Made by a program: the position numbers and the translations under genes
The notes under the pieces: model-generated
Told to the model about the DNA's origin: nothing
Database searches by the model: none
What the model saw: only the letters and a program-made list of their open reading frames with translations
Shown here: one piece after another, positions 43,855 to 56,470 of the stretch
How positions within the stretch are numbered: the stretch's first letter is position 1
Layout: every line of letters starts with the position of its first letter
Origin: Coenobita brevimanus
Lineage: Eukaryota; Arthropoda; Malacostraca; Decapoda; Coenobitidae
NCBI GenBank assembly: GCA_032717465.1
Contig: CM064715.1
Coordinates: 37,521,104-37,585,103 of the forward strand
Direction: 5' to 3'
DNA length: 64,000 nt

Positions 43855-44874
43855 TCATGAGGGTTGGTGGATGGGTGGTCCCGCGGTGTGAATTTCATGG
43901 CTCAGGTAGGTGGTGTGCCCGATGTCTGCTAGGCCAGATGAGAAAAGGTCTTGGAAGTCTAGCAGGAGTTGTCGGAGGCTGTTTGCTTGGTGGATGGAGA
44001 GGTGCTCAGGTAGGGTAGGTAATGCGGTGGGAAAGGGGGAGGGTGTGTCACAAGGCTCGGCTTCCTCCATATCCCCTACTACAAACCCTCGAGGGAGGGT
44101 GAGTGGTGAGGCAGTGAGATTGGCGATTCGCACTGCTCGGATGTGGGGAGGGAGGAATGTGGGAGATAGTAAACATGATGAAAGGGCCCCAGATGGTACT
44201 CGTAAGTTGGGGGAGAATTGTACAGAGGTACCACTGGGCCTGTTTAAGTGCAACCACGCCTCGTGGTGGGGGGTAATGGTAACGGTGGAAGCAATGGTGG
44301 CAAGAAAAGTTGGAGGTGGAGGGGAGGTAGGAAAGGAAGAAAAAGAAGGATGGAGGTGGGGAGGTGCAGTGGTAGGTGAAGTGAGGAGTGAGGGCGAAGG
44401 GGAGGTGCACGTGCAGAGTGGTTGAGGATGGGGAGGAAGGGGGGTTGTGTGGGGTGGTGTGCATGTGCTGTGTGGGTGGTCAGGGGGGGAGGCTGGACGA
44501 AACTGGAGGTGGCACTTGTGGCAGTCGATGCTGATGTGGAGTTTCTGTAGGAGGTCCGGCCCCAAGTAGCCGTCGTATGCACTGCAGGTAGAATCGAAGA
44601 CGATGAAGGAGCGTCTTGTGGATACTTGTTGGTGGGTTTCAGTCCGCAGGTCCTGGGTTTCCCCATGGATAGGCAGCGGGCCGTCCCCCACGTCTATGAG
44701 GTTGGCTGAAGTAGGGAGAAGGGGGCCAAAGGCGGAGCTGTGGCGGGAGTAAAAATGTGAGTAGAGGCAGGGTCTGGCCACTCCCATGTCAACCAATAGT
44801 CTTGCCTTGACCCAAATCAGCCTCATCTTGTCGTAGACTGGGGGTCTGTATTTATGTGAAGTGGCCCCCACCAT
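43855..44874 (-). pseudogene. Second gypsy element: protease and linker
   Basis: KARLLVDMGVARPCL holds the active-site position of a retroviral aspartic protease, but the triad reads D-M-G and not D-T/S-G. GYLGPDLLQKLHISIDC further on is the ILG-type block. A long Pro/Ser/Thr/His-rich linker follows (about 44240-44500), then LYSH and sequence leading to RT. A frame break lies near 43810-43855. Confidence 0.65.
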
Positions 44875-44957
44875 CTTGGGGAGGTGCGGGAGCAGACCTA
44901 AAAATCCATCTGTTGTACAGTGCTTTCCTCATCCAGCTCCACTTCCCCGGGGTCTAT

Positions 44958-45311
44958 TTAAGAGAAAGGTGGAGCATCGTCTTTCAGTGCATCGTCGTCC
45001 AAGGATGACACCTTCTGGCTCCCTTGTGGGGCCGCCCTGCGTCGTGCGGCTTTCAGCTGCTCAAGTATGTCATGCAGAGGGCAGCTGTGACTGCAGGCGG
45101 TAAATTCCCATGGGCTTATGGATATCAAGTTGAAGTTTTCTCTGGGGTTGGGGCGTTTCTTTGGAGGGTGTGCCCTGGGTATGGCAGGTGACAGCTCTGT
45201 AGTTGGTTGTGTTAGGGACCTCCATTGCTTTTGTGGCACCGCCTTATTTGTGGGAAACTTACTGCATTTATTGGTTGAGGTGTGGGCGGGCAGCGAGTAG
45301 GCATCGTACAA
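44958..45311 (-). pseudogene. Second gypsy element: possible gag end
   Basis: A 117-residue frame just upstream of the protease frame in the same orientation, basic in its middle part. No capsid or zinc-knuckle motif is certain. It is assigned to gag by position only. No 5' LTR was recognised, so the element is probably truncated near 45.4 kb. Confidence 0.35.
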
Positions 45312-45787
45312 GCTGTAGGTCTTATTAGTATTAAACTACCCCTTTGCACAAGCAAGCTCTTCGTCGCGCCAGCCGTGGTTTTAAAGCGAAGAGGTTCCTC
45401 GTACGGCGCGCGAAGGGGTCTCTCGGGGTTAAAAGTACTGGAATATGAAGCAGGAGCATCACCCACCTCTTCCCAAATATCTTCGTATCTTTTTTTATAC
45501 TGATATCATATTCATGTAACTAGTTAGTACGTTTACATTCACGAAATGCATTTGCAATTTTTTAAAATGTTTGTTATCATTTTTGTGTGTGTGATACTAT
45601 CTTTATTTATAGATTTTTAAGAGACTGGTGCTACCCATTTACGATCAGACTACTGCTACCACTATAGAGCTCAGTGACTGCTACATGCGCACAGCCCAGT
45701 CGTTGACTTCTATCATTCCCAAGTTACCTGTGTCTCATACAGTGGTGATCCAGGCTACTTCACAGCTTATTTCCGAGAGCACTTTAT
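45312..45787. other. Unassigned sequence
   Basis: Edge of the second gypsy element and unclassified sequence; no gene recognised. Confidence 0.35.
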
Positions 45788-46275
45788 GTAACAGACTTGT
45801 AAACCATTCCACTTTTCACTACTATCTTCAGAAAGGCAACCACGTGGTATAATTAAGGCTGTGGTTAGATTACTACTATCGCCGCTAAATTCTAGCTGCC
45901 GTAATCCTAATCACTTCCTTTTTACGGTAGCCATAACTTAATCTAAATAACCTAACCTAACAATTCTAACAGCAGAAAAACCAAACATGACCGCTAAATT
46001 CTAGCGGGTGAAGCTGAACTGTAGCAGTATTAGCCTAACCTAACTAAAACTGACCTGACCTGACCTAACCTAACCTATTTCTAACTTAACTGAACCACCA
46101 AACCAAACAACTTGATTCTAGCTGCCGTAATCCTAACCGTGGTTAGGATTACGGAAGTCACCGCTAAATTCTAACTGCCGTAATCCTAATCACTGCCTTA
46201 AATTATACCACGTACTTACCTTTCTGAAGACAGTAATGAAAAGTGGAATGGTGTACAAGTCTGTTAGATAACCTG
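45788..46275. repeat. Foldback element with CCTAA-type repeats
   Basis: 45788-45880 and 46176-46272 are inverted copies (CAGACTTGTAAACCATTCCA pairs with the complement of the segment before GTCTGTTAG), about 85-90 percent identical by eye. The core contains CGCTAAATTCTAGCTGCCG in both orientations and runs of CCTAA/CCTGA (for example 46055-46078), close to the arthropod telomere unit TTAGG. No coding frame. It could be a MITE. Confidence 0.72.
46128..46153. other. 12-bp perfect hairpin in the foldback
   Basis: GTAATCCTAACC, two bases (GT), GGTTAGGATTAC: perfect complementary arms near the centre of the foldback. Confidence 0.8.
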
Positions 46276-46617
46276 ACCTGATCTAAACTAACCTATTTCT
46301 AACCTAACTGAACCACCAAACAAAACCGCTAGATTCTAGTTGCCGTAATCCTAACCACCATTTGACCCCCTCTCAAGTATTAAAGTATCAAGTATTAAAA
46401 CTATTTCCTACCATTGGACTGATTCGGAGACGTTGTTTATCAGATTTAGCATATTATTTTTGCAATATATCACACGAGAGAGTAAACATAAAACAGATAA
46501 CGGCAAACATGTGCTCCTCCGGCGTACCAATCTCACGATTTCTCTCCCAGAGAGCACCCCCGCGGCATACCAACCCTTCCGTAGTCTCCTTCTGGAAAGA
46601 GGCTGTTCGGCCGGGTT
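46276..46617. other. Unassigned sequence
   Basis: Rest of the CCTAA-rich region and unclassified sequence. A 112-residue open frame starting at 46362 has no recognisable domain. Confidence 0.35.
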
Positions 46618-48000
46618 TTAAAGGTACCAAACTGGGAAGTGCCTCTTCACGAAGATGCTTCGCGGGAAGGGGAAGAGGTTGTTTAATACTACCAGCCTAG
46701 CTCTTTTCCTTGGGGGGAAAAACGTTTTCTCTGTTTTGGTCTCTCTGAGGGGCGCGACACCGTGTCCTCCAGCCTGGAGCTTTTCCTTTTCCTAGTCCCA
46801 TTATGAGTTAGTACATCAGCTTCTAGACCCCTAAAAGGTATTTTGATAATATTGACCAATATTAGTAGTGTTTTGAAAGTGAACTCTACTTGAAAATCAT
46901 CAGATATGGGAAGAGGTACAGAATAGTTGTGTCAGCATCTTCCCAGTCTAGGCTGCAAATGTTCAGTCTTTTATGCCATTCTGATACTGAAAGTTGTTTT
47001 GTAAATATGAAATAAGGGTGATGAGTTCTTATTCTGTGCAGGATCACTCTAAAAAACAGAGATTAGTGTGGTCAAAGGGCAGTTAAATTATCTTAATTCC
47101 TTAAAATACTGTTATGATTATTTTTTCACATTAAGTACAATCGGTAGAGAGGTGACCTGCAGTCCTAACGGACCCCGGTTCGAATCCCGGCTGGGGCAGG
47201 GAACAGTTTAAGGATTTGAATTTCATTAAATCAGGCTTTACTGATCTACCAGAAGACTCGCCGACATGTCGTAAAAATACCCCCGCTAATACCAATACAT
47301 CAGTCCTGTATGAGACAGCCCTAGCATGTATTTAATATGGACGGTGGGTGTTAGCGCCGAAGTGGTGACATGTAGAGGTGTATGGTATGTAGGAGGACTG
47401 CTGGGCCTTGATAGCAGGCTGTGAAGCCTATGCCCAGAGTCGGACACATTTAAAAAAAAAAAAAAAAAAATCACCAGTAATTTGCCTGAAACTGCCTGAA
47501 AGTTACTGCAAGTCTGGTAATGGGCGTGGTCTTCAACCATGTTCCGGCATGATATTCTACTCTTGAGATGGGGTCCAGCATGGTCATTGTCTGGTTTTCA
47601 CGTATTTTTCAAGCCCTTCCCTGGCCTGAAACATGTCCAATCTCCCTGGTGTCAGCTAATATGTATGGAGATACAGCGAGTTAATAAAGAACCACCATCT
47701 ACAGTAATGTGATTCGTCGACACTCCCACAGGTAAAACACTCTTCGTCTCAGAAAGCACAATGGAAAACCCCAAGCAGGATCAAGAATATAATGTACCAT
47801 AGTAAACTGAAGGGTCAACACTACCACGTATGATATCTTGTGCTCTTCACCAAGTCATAGTGGGGACACTTCTTTACACTAGGTTCACTTTTAGAACTGC
47901 CTAAGATGTAATGACAGGTCTCATAATTTTCATATATTTATAACTTACATCAATATACTCTTCATAACTGAACATGGTTGTTTCGTCCAGTACATTTTGT
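46618..48000 (+). repeat. 1.4-kb direct repeat, copy 1
   Basis: Collinear with 52449-53880, roughly 80 percent identical by eye. Shared landmarks are GACACCGTGTCCTCCA, TCTACTTGAAAATCATCAG, TTAAATTATCTTAATTCC-like, CCACGTATGATATCTTGTGC and TGACAGGTCTCATAATTTTC. This copy carries SINE S1 copy 3, which is absent from copy 2. No reading frame is conserved between the copies, so it is noncoding or a dead element of unknown class. Confidence 0.82.
47139..47470 (+). mobile_element. tRNA-derived SINE S1, copy 3
   Basis: Begins in the A box (CAATCGGTAGAGAGG) and has the B box GGTTCGAATCCCGG near 47178-47191. The body is the same as in copies 1 and 2, with an A-run at 47452-47470. The empty site is seen in the paralogous repeat near 52972 (CACATTAAGTATAATAATTTCACC), so the borders are firm. 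The first bases of the head are missing. Confidence 0.9.
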
Positions 48001-49614
48001 TGGCAGTTAATGAGCTGATTTAAGCCTAGTACAGTTTTTATGAATTTTCCTTTGTTTTAAGTCTTAGAGATTCCCACCGAACCCTAGAGTGTTTAACCAG
48101 TATCCATACGGTACATTCCTACTGAACTACCACCTTCTTTGTAGTCTTTTGTTTCCCATAGGCTTCATCTGTGCCATTGTTGTTAGCTTATTTAAATAAA
48201 AATGGTAGATGGAGTTGATGATACTCAATTCAGGGGAGCTGAATATGAACTTTAGTACATCGGGTCGATACATAATAACGCTTTCATGATAAATGTGATG
48301 CAGACTGTAAGTGAGCAACAAACCTTAATTACCACCCTGAGGGTTGAAGTGTTAGAATCAAGAAGTGCATCATAGAACCACTCACCTTCAGCCTCCATTC
48401 ATAACCAAACACCTAATCCTAATCCATTCGTCCCATCAGCCACACCAACTCCCTATGTCTCAGCTTATTTCTTACCAAACTATCCAGTATTAGACCTGGT
48501 GACAATGCCTTGGTAAATCAACTGATTTAGATGGTTTGGAATATGGACTAGAATATTTTTGACGATGTGGTGATACACCGAGCGGTTGACAAGAAAAAGA
48601 AATCCTAAGTAACTCAGGAGTGGCTGTTTAAACCACAGGAACATGTGCAAGTATGTAGTGACGTGGGTTTGGACCGTGCCTTTGGATCTCAGCCAAGAGT
48701 GAGAAAACCTCCAGCGAGACTGATCGAGGATTTTTAGAAATGGGACAACCTTTGAATATATGACCATAATGAGTGTATTTATGAAGGAAGGTCATTGTCC
48801 TAAGGTGCAAAATGGGCTTCTTGCTTGTGGTGTGCTGGACTATAACAGTAATAGCTAAAAAAAATAAAAAATAAAATAAAACTTGTATACTTATTTTTTC
48901 TCAGGAACCAATGACTGTAGTTGATACCTTGGACCTTAATGCCATTGTGAAGATGCTATTGTCTTTTGACTGGTGCTCATGTAACTTTACAGGTGATGAT
49001 GTGTACCTTGATTTTAAGTGAGCATTGTTTTCAAGTTTGTATTTGGGTAACGGTTTAGTCCCTTGATATACTCAAAGTCTGTTGTCTTACTTGACACTCC
49101 GTGGGAGATGGGTTACACTTACAGCTGCCAGCCTTGTTCTTGCTGGCCTGTTGGGACGTGGGCTGACGTGAGTAATCCTTAAGAGAATTGTCTACTTCCA
49201 CTAGGAAACTTTTGTGTGACTGGTAGAATGATAGCGGAGAGTATGAATAGTGAATGGATTTGTATGAGGTTTCATAGATGAGGCTCAGTTCAGTCTTCCA
49301 AGCGTTAACCAATTGCCTCATCTGGCAGTTTACTTTGGGAAAGGAAATAGGCACCCTGGGAAAATCAGACTATATCATCCCTGTGATGTGTCTCTAAGGG
49401 ACACTGTGTACTGTGGTACACAAAAAGCCAGTTTAGGGAGGAAATTGCTTGTCCAGTGATTGAACTTTATCCCCCCTGTAGTTTTTGTAAGAACATTCTC
49501 CTTTGTTAGGGTATCTTCTGGCCTAAGGTCATTGTGAGTTATTTGTCTGAGTACCTCAGTAGTGATTCTCTGCATATTCTCAAGTCATTGCATCCCAAGG
49601 TTTCACCGCACCAT

Positions 49615-49651
<37 letters not shown>

Positions 49652-49855
49652 GAGGATGGTCGGGAGTACAAGTTGAAAATAAATGTCAGTAATATTCTTA
49701 CTCCTTACACTATAAAATCCCATAATGTTATACAATTTTGCAATGATGTTATGTATTTATTACATCGATTCAGTATTTATTTTCTTCAGTTGAACGATGG
49801 CGCTTGAGACTAACATTTTACCATTGTGTTCCTATATATTTTGTGATGTTTATCT
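48001..49855. other. Unassigned sequence
   Basis: No gene recognised. Contains an A-run at about 49617-49648. Open frames here are short and without motifs. Confidence 0.4.
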
Positions 49856-52437
49856 CATCATCATCATCATCATCATCCGGACCTCCTTTCCCACCCTAGG
49901 GAAGGGTGAGGAGTAGCAATGTCCAGACAGCCCAGATTCGCCCAATCCAATGGGCCACGCTTCCATTCACTCACCATTCAACCCCCCGGAATCCTGGCTA
50001 TATCTGATACGCCAAAAACATTCACCATATCCATAGCTTCACACAAACGTATCCGATAGAGTCATTCCGGACGCTGTCACGTTAAAAAGGAGTGCCAAAT
50101 CCCTGATCAGGCACTTCTTCTCACAATATTCATCCAGCCAGCTCGATCTCTTGACCTAGTCCCACCGACTTCCAAACCTCTCTTCCTCACACACTCATCC
50201 ACCATATCCCTCCACCTTCTCCTTGGCCTACCTCGCCTCCTCCTTGCTTCAGATTCGCTCAGATATACCTTTTTCACCACTCTATTGTTGTCCATTCTTT
50301 CCACATGATCATATCATCTCAGTACACTCTCTTCGATTCTGGTGTCCACAGACTTCCTCACCCCACATCTTTCACGAATCACATTATTTCGTATCCTATC
50401 CACTCTCTTTACTCCACATACATTCCTCAACAGTCCCATCTCCACTGCTCTCACTCTTAACTATTCACTTTCATGCCACACCATAGTCTCACATCCATAT
50501 GTTAAAGTTGGCACTAACACTCCTTCATGTAGGCCTCGTGCAGCTGCAACACTCAAGCCTCTGTTTCTAATCAAGGCCTTCATTGCATCAGCTACATTCT
50601 TCCTTGTATCACTCTACTTTGCACTTCTTTTGCACGGTTTCTTCTCTTTTCTATCACTGTAACCAGGTATTTGAACTCTCACCAATTTCAGTCTCTCTTC
50701 ATTCACTGTAACATCACACTGGGAGTCACCTTCTCTCTCAGTAACCATCACTTTACTCTTTTCTACATTTACTATCAAGGCACGATGCTCTCAGACATCA
50801 GCAATACTATGCACTAGTCTACCATGTTCTTGTCCGGTATTTGCATGTAGTACTGCATCATCAGCATATAACAAATTTGAGATAATCCATCCATAACCAT
50901 TCATTACCAACGCCATCCCCCTCCCCATTACTCGTGCTTTTACTTCTCTCATCACCCCATCCATATATATATATTGAACAACCATGAGGACATCACACAA
51001 CCTTGTCACACGCCCACACCGATCTTGAACCATTCACTTACATGCCCATTAACCCTTACACATGCTTCACTACCAACATAAAAATTCTTGACGGCACCTA
51101 GCAGCTTACCATCTACACCGTACATGAGCAACACCTTCCACAATCCTTCTCTGTCTACTTTGTCAAATGCTTTTTCCAGATTCATGAATGCCATAAACAC
51201 CTTATGGTCCTTCTCACAAGCCTTCTCCACTCTCTGCCTTACTGCAAATATTTGATCCACACATCCTCTGCCACTCCTAAAACCACCCTGTTCATCACTC
51301 ACTAGGACTTCTGATATCTCTCTTACCTTCTCTATAATCATTCTTCCATATACCTTTCCTACCACGCTCAGTAAACTTATACCATGATAATTCCTGCAGG
51401 CTTCGCTCACCTTCATTTTTGTACAGGGGTACAATCACAGGCTTTTTCCACTCTGCTGACAGTTTCACTCATCCATGCCATCTTACATATCTACAACAAG
51501 CACTTCATTCCGCTCTCTCCACTACACTTAAAAATCTCTACATACACCTCACCAACCCCAGTTGCTTTCCCATTTTTCAGCCACTTCACAGCACTCTTCA
51601 CCTGTGCGAGTGTCACGTTTCCTGGCACTGCATTCCTTCTCTGCCCACCTCCAAAACCAGTTATGTTTACAGTGCCTCTGCTGTCTCTATTCCCATTCGT
51701 CAGGCATTCAAATTATTCTTTCTATCTGGCCCTTACTTCATCCCCATGGGTTAATAATCTACCACCTACAATCTTCACACCTTCACATTTCTTTCCGTTG
51801 TCACTTCTACATTTCCGCACCTCTTTCCAGAAAAACTTCCTATTTTCAGAGTAGTTTTCATTCATTTTTCTTCCTAGATCATTATTTACTTCTTTCTTTT
51901 TCCTCTTCACTAGTCTCTTTACATGCTTCTTGCTCTCAATATATTCAGTTCTTATTTCAATTGAACCCCTGTCCTGTAACCACTCTAGCCACTTCTTCCT
52001 CTTTTCCTCCACTGCTCTCTTAACCTCTTCATGCCACCATGCCGTGCCTTTCTTCTTTGTTGTTATTCTTGCCACACCACACACTCCTTTAGCATTTCTA
52101 ACGAAGCAATCCCTGCATGCATTCCACAGGCTGTCCAGATCCATTTCATTCCAATTCACTGATTCTAAGTCCTCCCCTGCTAGGGTCTTGTATTCATCCG
52201 TCATTTCTTTGATCTTCAGCTTCTCGACTTTTGGTCTTTCTCCCTGACTGCTCCTCTCTCCCCTGGTCCACCTCACTTCTCTCAGCTTGATCCTGCATAC
52301 CACAATCATGTGATCTGAAAAACCTCCCCATCGTCCTCTCACGGCCCTTGTATCAGCAACCATTCCCAGCATCGACTTGTCTACGAGCACGTAATAGTCA
52401 TCTACATTCCTAAAAGAAAATATAATAAACAATTTTA
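49856..52437 (-). pseudogene. LINE L-D, 5'-truncated, minus strand
   Basis: From 52437 the minus strand reads the end of an endonuclease domain (FSDHMIVVCRI) and a basic linker to 51722. RT follows in broken frames: ISLLSVVGKVYGRMI, GGFRSGRGCVDQIF, FMNLEKAFDKVDREGLW (51006-51434), QGCVMSSWLFNIYMDGV and the catalytic LLYADDAVLH (about 50850-50872). The C-terminal block RRRRGRPRRRWRDMVDE is at 50107-50304. The 3' end carries a (GAT)n tail (plus-strand TCATCATCATC at 49858-49877). Clade not resolved (RTE/Jockey-like by style). It lies between the two 1.4-kb direct repeats. Confidence 0.82.
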
Positions 52438-52448
52438 AATTTTATCAT

Positions 52449-53880
52449 AAAGGTCCCTCGAGGGGAGGCAAACGCTCTTCACTGAGGGAAAAGGGTTGTT
52501 TCTCTATTTTGGTCTCCCTGAGGAGTGACACCGTGTCCTCCATTCTGGAGTTTGTCCATTTCATAGCTCTATATCATATAGCCACTAGTTGGCTTGGTGG
52601 TAGTCCCCCTTCAATTCCAAATTTCTTAGCCCCATCATGATTTAGCACATTGGCTTCTAAACCCCCCAAAAGGTATTTTGATAGTATTAAACCTACTGTA
52701 TATTAGTAGTGTTTTGAAAGTGAAATCTACTTGAAAATCATCAGGCATGGGAAAAGGTTCAGAACAGTTGTGTCAGCATCTTACCACCCTAGAGTAATAA
52801 TGTGCAGTCTCTTATGCCATTCTGATACTGACAGTAGTTTTGTAACTATGAAATAAGGGTGATAAGTCCTTATCCTATGCAAGATCACTCTAAGAAACAG
52901 AGGTTAGGGTGGTGAAAGGGCAGCTGAATTATCTTAATTCCATGAAATATTGATTTTTTTTTTCACATTAAGTATAATAATTTCACCTTGGTAATTTGCT
53001 TGAAAGTAAGTGAAAGTTTCAACAGTTTCAGGGGTGTAAGTATGGGAGCGGACTTCAACCGACTTTTGGAATAGTATTCTACTTTTGAGACGGAGTCCAG
53101 CATGACCATTGTCTGGTTTTCAAGTATTCTTGAAGCCTTGTCCTGACCTGGTGTCAGATAATACGTATTGAGATACAGTGAGCTAATAAAGGACCACTAT
53201 CTACAATAATGTGTTTCTTTGACACCCCCCACAGGAAAAATACTCTTCTTCACAGAAAACAATGGAAAACCCCCAGCAGGGTCAAGTTTGGTGTTCTGTA
53301 CCAACTTAAAGAGTCAACATTACCACGTATGATATCTTGTGCTATTCACGAAGTCATAATGTGGACACTTTGTCTATCTATCTATCTATTGCCAGACGCC
53401 TCAATCCCGTTTGGGGTGGCCACAAACAAATCGCCTCCAAGTCACCCTGTCCCCCGCCATTTCACTGCCCTGCTCCCAACTCACACACCCCTCTCTCATA
53501 TACCTCTCCACCCCATCCCTCCATCTCATCCTCGGCCTCCTCCTCCCTCTTCCCCCCTCCACCTCACTCACATACACTCTCTTCGTCAGTCTTCCATCCT
53601 CCATCCTCTCCACATGGCCAAACCACCTCAGTGTGTTCCTCATAACGCTTCCTATCACATCCACATCCACACCACAACGCTTCTTTATATCCTCATTCGT
53701 CAGCCTGTCTCTCCACGTGACTCCACAGGCTCCTCTTAAATAACTCACTTTGTACTAGGTCCATTTTTAGTACAGTCTAAGATGTATTGACAGGTCTCAT
53801 AATTTTCATATGTTTGTGACTGACATAAATGAACTGGTCAAAATTGAACATGGTTGTTTCACCCAATACACCACCATCCA
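52449..53880 (+). repeat. 1.4-kb direct repeat, copy 2
   Basis: Partner of 46618-48000. It lacks SINE S1 but carries the L-E LINE 3' end (53366-53757) in a place where copy 1 is uninterrupted (GACACTTCTTTACACTAGG). Confidence 0.82.
53366..53757 (-). mobile_element. LINE L-E, 3' terminal fragment (minus)
   Basis: The minus strand encodes the C-terminal part of an ORF2: TWRDRLTNEDIKKR, RNTLRWFGHVERMEDGRL and RRPRMRWRDGVERYM, with a stop at about 53401. It ends TGGCCACCCC...GGCGTCTGGCAATAGATAGATAG with a (TAGA)n tail. CACTTTGT occurs on both sides (about 53364-53373 and 53743-53752), a plausible target duplication. It is heavily 5'-truncated, as is common for LINE copies. Confidence 0.85.
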
Positions 53881-55639
53881 CTCTTGTGATGCAGAGATGA
53901 TTTTAGGAAGCGTACACTGAGTAGCAAGTCTAGTAGTTTCCTGAAACAGGAAATAATTTACAACATTGGATGTTAAGCATAATTGTAACCAAATAATGAG
54001 GTGATGTGAAGCCTTCTATAATGCCCTTGTTAACAGGATGGAGGCGCAAATGCGGCGTTCATCCAGGAGCCAAACCTCCATACCCTTCCCCAAGCCTTGC
54101 TGTGGCGAGGCAATGTCTACTGGAAGGAAACTTGGGTTCACTGCACGAGACGGACCTGCAGGGAAGATTGCTTGCCTGATCGGCCCAACTGACCGAGGTT
54201 GCTCTTCTACCTCTACTGCTTCATTAATAAAGGTCCAATGTTGTATTGTTTAACTTCATCTATGAGTAATCTTAATGACTTGCCTGAATATCCACATGCT
54301 ACGATGAATGGTGACATGAAATAAAGAAAACAGTGAGACGCACAAGTCATACTTGTATAATGACAATGAGACATCTAAGGGAAGCAAGCCCTGATGGTGC
54401 AATGTAATGGCGAAGCAGGGCGGCAATGGCTGTGGGTAGAGGAAAGGAAAGCCAGGTAGGGATATGGGAAACAAAACGTACTTTCTCTCACAGGAGGATG
54501 AGAATGGAGAAGGATAAAGGTGACGGTGGAACAGCGAGAGGAAGGAGCACAGACAGATCGATTGGTGGAGAGGAGGGAGGGAAACAAGGGGCCGAGGGGC
54601 TGTGGGAGAGGGGAGAGCAGAGTGGAGAGTCAGAGGGGAAAACTACCGAGTCAGGATCGCCAAACTCATTTGTACAAAGACTACGTGCCATTTCTGTAAT
54701 AAACCACTTTACAAGTATCTTTCACGCTGCCAGTTTATTTCTGTTCCAAACTGCCTGTTTTCTGTGTGATTAATAACGTTCTAAAATTACTCTGAATATG
54801 ATGCGCGAAAGTTTTAATTCGTCAAAATGTAGGGGGATAGGCAGGTGACGCGATTAAAGCCGATGTCTGGGTGTGACGTCAGCACCGCACCGCACTGCCG
54901 GGCTCTCACTCACCGCCTCACGCGCACCCCCACAGTTGCCAACAAGGCGGGTGTCGGGTGTATACGGTACTCGTGCCGCGTCCTTCTTAATCCTTTGTCA
55001 TACGTTTTAATTTCATTAAATATTTACTTTCCTTTGTACGGGCTCATGATTTTACTTCTGCAGGAACGCATATGCTACAAAAATCTAGAAATCCCTCGGG
55101 ATAAAGACAAATCATTGTTATGAATGTTCGTGGGCTGGTACCGATTTGGCGTGTTGTCTTTATAAATTACATGCTTTATTAAACAAATTGGGAACAGAGT
55201 TGCTACGCCAACTTTACAGAAAGTGGAAAATCGCTTAGCACAAAAACTTGTAGAAGATAGCACAGATATGATAAACCATTATTATTTAATGCATGTAAAG
55301 ATATTAAAAATCATTGTTACATGAAAATATGAAGGTGGCTTTAGATGGAGATATAATATCACTAAAATGGTAACACGAATTGGAATGCTTAACGTCGGAG
55401 AAAAGAATTTACTCCAGCCATATGAGATGCCATAGGAGCCTGAGTGGTAAATGTATACAACTGTATTATCTGTCACGGGTTTCCATTTTCTATGTCCTCA
55501 AATTAATACCTACAATAGTATGCTATATATTGTACATTCCTATTCCTGATACATCCAGACGATTTTATTCTGCTTCTGTTTTGGGAAGGGCATCATAGTG
55601 ATGGGATTATGTATTATCTCCGTCATATACACTACGACG

Positions 55640-55640
<1 letters not shown>
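53881..55640. other. Unassigned sequence
   Basis: No gene recognised. Frames at 54038-54253 and 54426-54773 (Gly/Glu/Arg-rich) lack domain features. Confidence 0.4.
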
Positions 55641-55681
<41 letters not shown>

Positions 55682-55814
55682 GTGTGTGTGTGTGACCTAC
55701 TACCCCATCTCAGTACACTATGACAATGTGCGCGCGTGTGTGTGTGTGTGTGTGTGTGAGTGTGCGCCGAAAGGGATTGATAGGCCTACTGCCGCCAATC
55801 TCAGCACACTAGTG

Positions 55815-55888
<74 letters not shown>

Positions 55889-55893
55889 CTGAA
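55641..55893. repeat. Compound (GT)n array with repeated spacers
   Basis: Three (GT)n tracts (about 55641-55694, 55731-55759 and 55817-55868) are separated by two related spacers containing CCTACT..CC.ATCTCAG.ACACTA. A similar ATACACTACGACGA stands before the first tract. The last tract ends in (GA)n to 55887. The array therefore has a higher-order unit of about 90 bp. Confidence 0.9.
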
Positions 55894-55899
55894 GTAGCT

Positions 55900-56470
55900 C
55901 AAAGAGTTTTTATCCAGTTTTAATCAAACTTGGTGGAAAGGTTAAGGGTTAACGTTAACCAGTGAGTAATCTTGTTGGTTTTCAGAACAATTGGTCAAAA
56001 TTCAAGGTCATAAGGTTGGTCAGAGTGTTACCTAAAATACAAGTCTTTATTCAGTTTAGATCGGAGTTGGGGGTAGCTTTGATGGCAAGCCAAGAACGAA
56101 GGGCTTCAAATATGAGAACTATCAGTCACAGTTCAAGGTCACAGGCAAGGCCATAGTTGGACCAGTGTGCTGATGTGAACAAAATAACTAGTTTCAATTT
56201 GTTTTGAACCAAACTTGGTGGATCATTTTAGGATTATGCACTGGATTAACCTTTGTTTCTTTTTAGAACAATAGGTCAAAGACGAAGGCCAACGTCAATA
56301 GTTTTTCGTTGATTTTGACCGAACCTGCTGGGAGTGCTTAGGGTAAGTCAAATATAAAGATTTCAAACAGTCAATGTCACACGGAAAAGGCAAAGATCAA
56401 GGTCATTTTGCAAAGTCAACTAAAATCGTTCTGAATTGATCTGAACCAAATTTGGTGGCAATTTAAACAG
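55900..56470. repeat. Degenerate tandem repeat, unit about 115-150 bp
   Basis: The phrase TTTTGAACCAAACTTGGTGG recurs in variants near 55918, 56050, 56198, 56312 and 56434. Between them are variants of TTCAGAACAATAGGTCAAA and TTCAAGGTCA. Units are strongly diverged. Three perfect TCAAGGTCA motifs lie here at 56002, 56133 and 56397. Confidence 0.65.

Noticed and set aside
46618..53880. Direct repeats as LTRs of one large element
   Set aside because: The ends lack TG...CA with a target duplication, and the interior is a minus-strand LINE plus unique sequence.
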